A stretch of DNA of 64,000 nucleotides, taken from the NCBI GenBank assembly GCA_963921825.1, contig OY997594.1, positions 4,345,001 to 4,409,000 on the forward strand. The letters are read 5' to 3'. The number at the start of each line of letters is the position of its first letter. Positions within the stretch are counted from its first letter, which is position 1. Position numbers and translations under genes: made by a program. Shown here piece after piece: positions 57,645 through 64,000 of the stretch. A model generated the notes under the pieces. The model saw only the letters and a list, made by a program, of their open reading frames with translations. It made no database searches and was not told the origin of the DNA. The DNA comes from Erodium maritimum. Lineage: Eukaryota > Streptophyta > Magnoliopsida > Geraniales > Geraniaceae.

Positions 57645-60600
57645 TCATCGGAGATCATGGACGTCGAATTTTAGATTTGGATTCATGTAAACATCCGTAC
57701 AGGCCTTGTATAGGGGCCCACCATCAGGAGGCGGATCGTGAGGATGGAAACCGCGTAATTGGCAATTCCTGATGACTGACATGCCGCCTGGGGTAGTTAA
57801 CCGGAAGATGCCATGGGTTCTGTGCATGGGATAAGGAACAGTTTTGTTTAGCATTCAAATTAACGAAGATAATTGCAAAAAGAAAATAGTAGAGGTATAC
57901 AATTTTTGCAAGTTGTAGCCCTCCTCCTTGATAATTCAATAAAGTATCCTGAACTTGTCTTTTTGTTGCAATTTGTACAAAAATGACGATTTTACCCTTA
58001 CAATTTAGATTTAAAAAATAATGAAATTTTGGATCATTTGTTCTTTAATTATTAATTTTAAAATTTAAATTTCCAAGGATAAAATCGTCATTTTAAACGA
58101 ATTTATACAAAGTGCAACAAAAGGACAAGTTGAAGGTACTTTTTTGCAATTATCAAAGACGAGAGCTACAAGTTGCAAAAAAGTGAATACCTCTTGGATA
58201 CTTTTTAGCAATTATCCAAATTAACTGTGTTAACAGAAGTTAGGTTATCAATCTGGAAACCCACTCTTACCTGGTGCTATCTCTTGGTGCCATGACAATT
58301 GCAACAGATTCCGGAAGCATGATCTGAAGGAACGAGATTTTTGCGTTAAATAGCAAGAAAACAATTCAAAACAATAGCAAATCTGATTTGATGTGCCCCA
58401 ACAAAATTGCAAAGTTGAACTCAAAGATTTTTGGAGTTTATGCCCTACAGTTTTCCTGTAAAGTAAGACAAATGTCTTGTAATGAAACTCAAAAAACGAA
58501 ATTACCTGATATGAATAATGTGTGTGGATGTCAATTGACGACATGAAACAAGACTGTGTTGGATGTGTCTGAATATGAAACATAGTTAGATTGTCAATCA
58601 AATTGCAAAAGTGTACTATGATAATTAGTTCTCATATAACGGAGGCCTAACAATGGTTTAAGGTATACAGTAAAGCAACGATAAGAAAAGTAGACATGTA
58701 ACATACTCTACCCCAAGAAACAATCTTGCAAAACAGAGAAATATATTCACTACCTATTTAGGAAGCCTGGCACACGGACCCGAGACATATATACATGACA
58801 TGGAAAATTTATTGCTAAGCCTAAGCATAATAATTAACTCACCATTGTAGACTCCAAGCTGAACCAGATAAAACTTTTCTAATTTATATGTTAAACCAGA
58901 TAATTTAGGGAAAACTCCAATAACATACCCACTTTGACCTTGCATTTGCAAGAACTAACCCTATGACCTATTTTTTGTTATAAACTAACCAGTAACTTTT
59001 CATAATCTGCAAAAAAAACGAACTGTTATGACACCGTCAATTTTTGCATAAATTGACTGCTAGTTTTTCTTTGATATCCGCAACACCACCCCCTACTATC
59101 CGCGTTTTGAACAACTAACTATAGGCGAAATATTTAATGAGATTTGACTAGTTAATCTTCAGATTTTACCGAAGCTTTGACACACTGATTAAGCTGCGCA
59201 AATGTATTTGTCAACCTTCTATAGTGAAACAATCCGACCCTCTTGTTGGAAGATGAAAGGAAGACCATCAATCTACTGTAGTAGCTATTAAGTTAATGTT
59301 CAGATAAACTCAGCACATAAGATCAAATAAAGCAGTGAGAGAACTAATATCTCGGATATATCATATTTATTATAACTCTAAGATGTAATGTTGAATAGTC
59401 AACAAAACAAGGGGAAATATTGCCCCCTTTCAACAGAAAAGCCTCAACTTCGCTGTGAATTATCAAATTAATCACAAAAGAATAATATATGAAAGTACAG
59501 GTTTGAAGTAAACACAAACAAATTTAGATAAATATGATATGAAGTTAAATAAGCTACAATATATTTACTTCAGTTCACAAACATGAAAATATTAGGTATA
59601 TCCATTATCAAATCATAAAGTACTCACGTGAATCCATCCAAGAGGAAAAAGAGAGAGCCTATCTTGCACTTCAAATATTTCTTCTTCATTTGTGGCCTGA
59701 CACTGATAAAAAAGAAAGCATGCAATTTTCAAATAAAAATTCTGATTGGCTAAAGAAATGAAAAATGACTGCTAAGTTTACACCAAAACTGCCTTACAGA
59801 ATCTGATGTTGATTCTTGCTTCGGAATGATGAGAGATGTGATGTAGAATTTTCTGTTTTTCTGCATGACAACCATATTTAATACAACTTTCCATAATGCC
59901 CAAAATGATTTGCTAGAGTGGTCTAATTTATTGGTGTGCTTACAAGTGAACCTGCAAGGATACCACATGTTTCTAAATTCTTGTCAGTATTGGATTTTGC
60001 CAGCCTCATAAAGCCCTCCATCATTGTAGTTGACTGCAAAGTGAGACAATCGTTGAGATGAAAGATCAAACCTTAAACATGCATACAAGAAAAGAAAAAC
60101 AATGGGAAAAAGTCTGCATCACCAATGAAGATATTATACCAACACATTTTATCCAACAAAAAGCCTAGAAAAAACACAACTGAAATTAAATTGTCAAGAA
60201 TCTCACAATATGCAACTCCAGGGGGGATTCAGAGCCACCAAAGCCATCCGACAAGGGATTCTCCACTCCACATTTTGCTTCAGAAATTTGAGGTGATGGT
60301 GTGGGGATCAAATCCTGTACTTCTGCAAGTACAGGTGGAGGAGAAGGTTGTCTAATAATTGCTGGATGCACAGGGGTTTCTGTTTCTTCACTTTCAAATG
60401 ATATCATGGAATCATCAGGCTCTTCAGCTCGATGCATCTGACTATCCTCTTTAGGGATAAGAATCGGTTCCTCATTCGGCTTTTGAGGCTGCAGATTGTC
60501 ATAGTCCTTTCTAGATGAAATTTCATCTTCTAAAGTCAGCTGCAACCTGTTACCACAAAGATTAGATGAATAGATCTAAAATATTGAAATCTTCACAAAC

Positions 60601-63219
60601 CCAGACAGAAAGAGAGGGAGGACAAAAAAAGCTCTAATCCTGTTCAATCTGACCTGAGATGCACAATAACTAAAAAGTAATTACTCAAAATTGAAAACCT
60701 CCCGCTACCAATCACAGATTCAGAAACGAACATTGGCATGGGATACACCATTTTCAAAACAAAAAAAGGATTGACACGAAAAAAAATCAATTAAGAAAAC
60801 ATGTCATACGTGATAAATAACATAAAATTTGTTGAAATTGGAGAGAATAGATACAACTTATTGATAATTCAATCATCAAGTACTCTGAGAAACCCCTTTA
60901 TATAGGGAATTGACTTGCAGGAAATAGCAATCAAATTTGGAATAGGAAAGACATGAGTACCAAGCTCCTATGTTTACTTGGACGATAAATCCCGAATTTA
61001 TTCTAATAAGATCAATTCATAATTGCAGTTGTATTAAGATTAGTTTTAACAACTAAAAGACGAATAAATAGTAACTTACTAGCTCTTATATTGAAATATA
61101 TGTATGAACAAAAACAATGTTACTTGAAATTTATCATTCTTTGCTTTTAAAAAGTTTTTCATAAAATATGACAAAAGTGAGCGTCCTCTGTGCAACCCGG
61201 CGTACCCCCAGGACACACTGTTATTTTTTGAAGTGTGTGTGCTTCCCATACCCTCCACAAACTTATGCATAAATCTCACCTTGGCATTTCAATTGGAGAC
61301 AGGTCTATATTGCTTGGATATCGGACCTAAAACAAGAAAATGTCAGTTTGGTTCTCAAAATGAATAACCAGATATAAAATGGTAAAAGTAACAATATACC
61401 CCTTTATCACTTTTAGGTGGCTGCCACTGCGCGGAAAGCCCATTGGGACCCAGAATAGAATGTTTTGAGAGAGTTTCCTCTTTTGGCCTAAACATACTCA
61501 ATGATCTACACATGCATGTGAAATAGTACTTAATCCACAAAAATTATATGGGGTTAGATCATCTCATTTTCAAGTTTTATACTGAACTTTTTATAGTTCC
61601 AAAAGACAGGTAACAGGAGATGGTGTTTCTACTGAAATTTTGGATACATGCATCTACTTTTAAATTACCAATCCACGATGAATAGAATCGTCCATGTAAT
61701 ATTTAAATCCACAAGTTCTGAGAAAGAAAAAAAAAACTATGAACAGAATTAGAATGAAGCTATGCAGAAGAGGAAAATAATAATAATTGGGTACATCAAC
61801 TATTTATTCAAGCTTATAGCATCACTATGTGTGTGTGTGTGTGTCTCAAACATCTTTTCTTCAAAGTTGTTTTATTATTTCAGGATTCAACTCATTCATA
61901 ATGTTGTTACGGTGACAATCTTCTAAGGAAAATCATAACAAAATTTTCTTTCCAGCATGAGGTAGTGACATTATAATTCAGCCTGCATTCAATGGATTGA
62001 TACATGGTCAGATGGGAGTAGTCAGACTCTTACCCATTCTTAACCATTAGCCTTGGAGCTTCTTGATATTCACTAACACAAAATATTATGAAACTATTTT
62101 TGGGCAGATTAAAATCTATTCAAGCCTGTTTCAAGTGCAAGTCTATTTACAAACTTCACACTTTCTTGGACCTATGGAGGCCATCTAAATATTAGTGGGC
62201 AAGTATTATCTACTATCACTTGGGGAAAAGGAGCACAACAGTAAGATGTGAATCGGGACTAGAAATATGCAAAAAATGGTATAGTACAATACCAATAGTA
62301 TGATTTCATATTTAAGCATGTACATATAATATTAAGTGCAAGCTTTTACATTCAACAATGGTAGCAATCACTCGGGAAGATGATTATGCATATTGTCTAT
62401 TTTGATGGTTTGTATATTTAAGACAGTTTACTAGTACCCAACTACAAGCATCGCTTCAAAAATAAATATCACAAGAATGCTTACAATGTGCCAAGTTGTT
62501 CTGTTACCGGCCTTCTAGATGAAAATTGTTGGTTCATTGAACCTTGATATGTATAACCTTGTACAGGAGACCTCACAGCCTGTTTGAGGATGAGTACCAT
62601 ATCAAAGCACAAATTTCAGTTAAGCAATCAGACTTGAACGGCTGAGTTAGCAATAGATTGGCATTCTAAATTAATGTTGCAGCTCCCCAACAGCTTGAGC
62701 GCATTTTATGATCCGCTATATGATATGATACAGACTAGCCGTACCTTTCTTACATCATAGTTGGAGACTGTTTGGTTTTTGGACAGAGGCCACTCCAATG
62801 AATTACTAGTTGTGTGTTTTCTGTTTAATTCATCTAACTTCTGTCGTACTGCTGGCTTTAACACCTCAAGCTCTTCCAAAGCATGTAGTAATTTCTACAA
62901 AAAGAACATGGAATCTGATTGCAACTATTCACTTGACCTGAAATTAGGAATTGCTAACAGAATTATGGTTATATTACCTTTTTCAAAAAAACTTTTTTGT
63001 TTTGTGGAGATGCTCTGTAATCTCGATGGCATGGTATAGTCTCAGAGGCCAAACTGATGCAGAAGAAAGCCAAAAAGTTCAAAAACATCTAAATAGTTTT
63101 AAGTAATGCATCCATATTAAACATGAACTAGTGTTTTCTGCTTTCTTTACTTACCTTGAGAACCTTAGGAGCATAACATATAGATCTATAATATTTCTCT
63201 CTTCCCGAAAGATGTCAGC
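57645..63219 (-). CDS. AMSH1: AMSH1-type JAMM deubiquitinase (5' partial)
   Basis: This zinc metalloprotease removes K63- and K48-linked ubiquitin from endosomal cargo with ESCRT-III. Exons in the window are 63155-63219, 62978-63053, 62745-62894, 62485-62579, 61400-61505, 61280-61326, 60207-60546, 59944-60033, 59798-59860, 59628-59702, 58506-58568, 58271-58323 and 57645-57819. They encode 465 residues in one frame. The first exon, about 40 residues, lies beyond 64000. The N-terminal part (EERNIIDLYVMLLRF, HRDYR) is the MIT-like domain. KEETLSKHSILGPNGLSAQW and IIRQPSPPPVLAEVQDLIP are typical of AMSH1 rather than AMSH3. The JAMM centre is complete: the Glu in LETCGILAGSL, then GWIHTHPTQSCFMSSID with both His, the Ser and the Asp. 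The C-terminus FDVHDLR is the family end. Confidence 0.92.
61828..61844. repeat. Short (TG)n microsatellite in an AMSH1 intron
   Basis: An uninterrupted run of about eight TG units inside the intron between exons 61400-61505 and 62485-62579. Confidence 0.85.
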
Positions 63220-64000
63220 CTACAAAGTAATATGTGTATGGTTAAGAGACGAAGGGACTCCTAGAATAGAAAAAGAAATTACCATAATATATAAAAGAAA
63301 ATAAATGATATAATATTTCATGACAACAGAGGGCGTGATGATGAAGGCAGTAGCACTAATGAAAAACAAAAGGTACAGACAAACTGCAATGTGTGCAAAT
63401 ACAAATTAGCATGTAAACAATTATATTTCTCCTATATCCTCCTAGATTTATTCTACCAAGAAAGCAACTCAACAGAACTGGTATAGATCCATTCATTGAA
63501 GCACAGTATGGTGCAAAACCAAATAAAACTTCAAGACCATTACATATGTTGTGTGTTGTACATGTACTACATTTGCAAGCCTACCATCTTCACCATCTAG
63601 AAGGTCATAAATTCCACATACTAGACTATTTGAGGAAGGTTAAAAAATTTACATTCTAGACTACATTAACAGTTGCAGTAAGTCCTATATTCGTTTAAGC
63701 ACCTTCATTGGGCAAATTTAGAAAGAGTGTGTAACCTCTATTTGTGAACCCACCTCTTCTACACTGTGAATGCTGCCCTTGCATGAGGAAAAGTATGCAT
63801 TCTTCTCTCTCCTAATCTCTCTAATTTCACATCTCCTTCATTGTTGCAACTAGCAAGGTTAAATAAAGGTAGAACAGTGGCGTGTTGTAGGTGAAGGAAC
63901 CATTTTGGTCAGTTTCGGGTTAAATGCGGATTGGAGATAGTCAAACTGCAACCAACCAAAGACGAGAATTTCTGAAAATAACTGTGACCAGCCATTAACT
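63220..64000 (-). other. AMSH1 intron 1 (partial)
   Basis: I searched this stretch for the expected first coding exon (the VDNR...YRIADN type segment) and did not find it. The first intron therefore runs past the window end. Confidence 0.6.

Noticed and set aside
1..64000. tRNA, rRNA or snRNA genes
   Set aside because: I looked for A/B-box words and cloverleaf arms near the short repeats and found no convincing one; a tRNAscan run would be decisive.

Overview
This window looks like a piece of a eudicot nuclear chromosome. The genes carry many short exons separated by GT/AG introns. Intergenic DNA is AT-rich, and miniature transposons sit in both introns and spacers. All the clear multi-exon genes have close counterparts in Arabidopsis by remembered motif and exon content. 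I could run no database search, so the species is not determined.

Layout. 0.8-17.7 kb holds three housekeeping genes, all on the minus strand: plastid indole-3-glycerol-phosphate synthase (10 exons, 396 aa), a plastid-type SET-domain protein lysine methyltransferase of the Rubisco-methyltransferase family (12 exons, 496 aa) and a PP2C protein phosphatase (10 exons, 355 aa). I reassembled all three exon by exon, and each reading frame closes exactly. 18.1-20.6 kb is a nest of Mutator-type elements made of palindromes that enclose GC-rich captured fragments, one resembling a group IIb WRKY tail. 20.6-21.9 kb is a decayed LINE. 21.9-24.2 kb is a nucleoredoxin-like gene that has lost its CxxC sites and has a frame break. 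26.1-34.0 kb is a lineage-specific tandem array of intronless RING-H2 genes. It has three full genes and one fragment; two of the genes carry very long pure GAA tracts (poly-Glu) and amplified copies of a short acidic repeat.

34-42.8 kb is accessory DNA with one small conserved-looking ORF. It also holds a TRIM-like mini-retrotransposon, a PIF/Harbinger deletion derivative with a transposase N-terminus, and LTR-like relics. 42.9-46.6 kb is a lipid phosphate phosphatase gene (minus strand) whose last exon is missing. 46.9-48.5 kb is an inverted pair of diverged orphan sequences. 49.1-53.3 kb is a 4.2-kb hAT element split by a 2.77-kb solo LTR. 53.4-56.0 kb is a PB1-domain protein (508 aa). 57.6-63.2 kb is an AMSH1-type deubiquitinase, 5'-partial because its first exon lies beyond the window.

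The genes do not form one pathway. The strongest overall signal is the transposon record. At least four families of hairpin miniature elements can be delimited by exact or near-exact target duplications (9 bp for the Mutator-like ones, 8 bp for hAT, TAA for Harbinger). They have landed in introns of five of the six conserved genes. The most unusual locus is the RING-H2 array with its in-frame repeat expansion.
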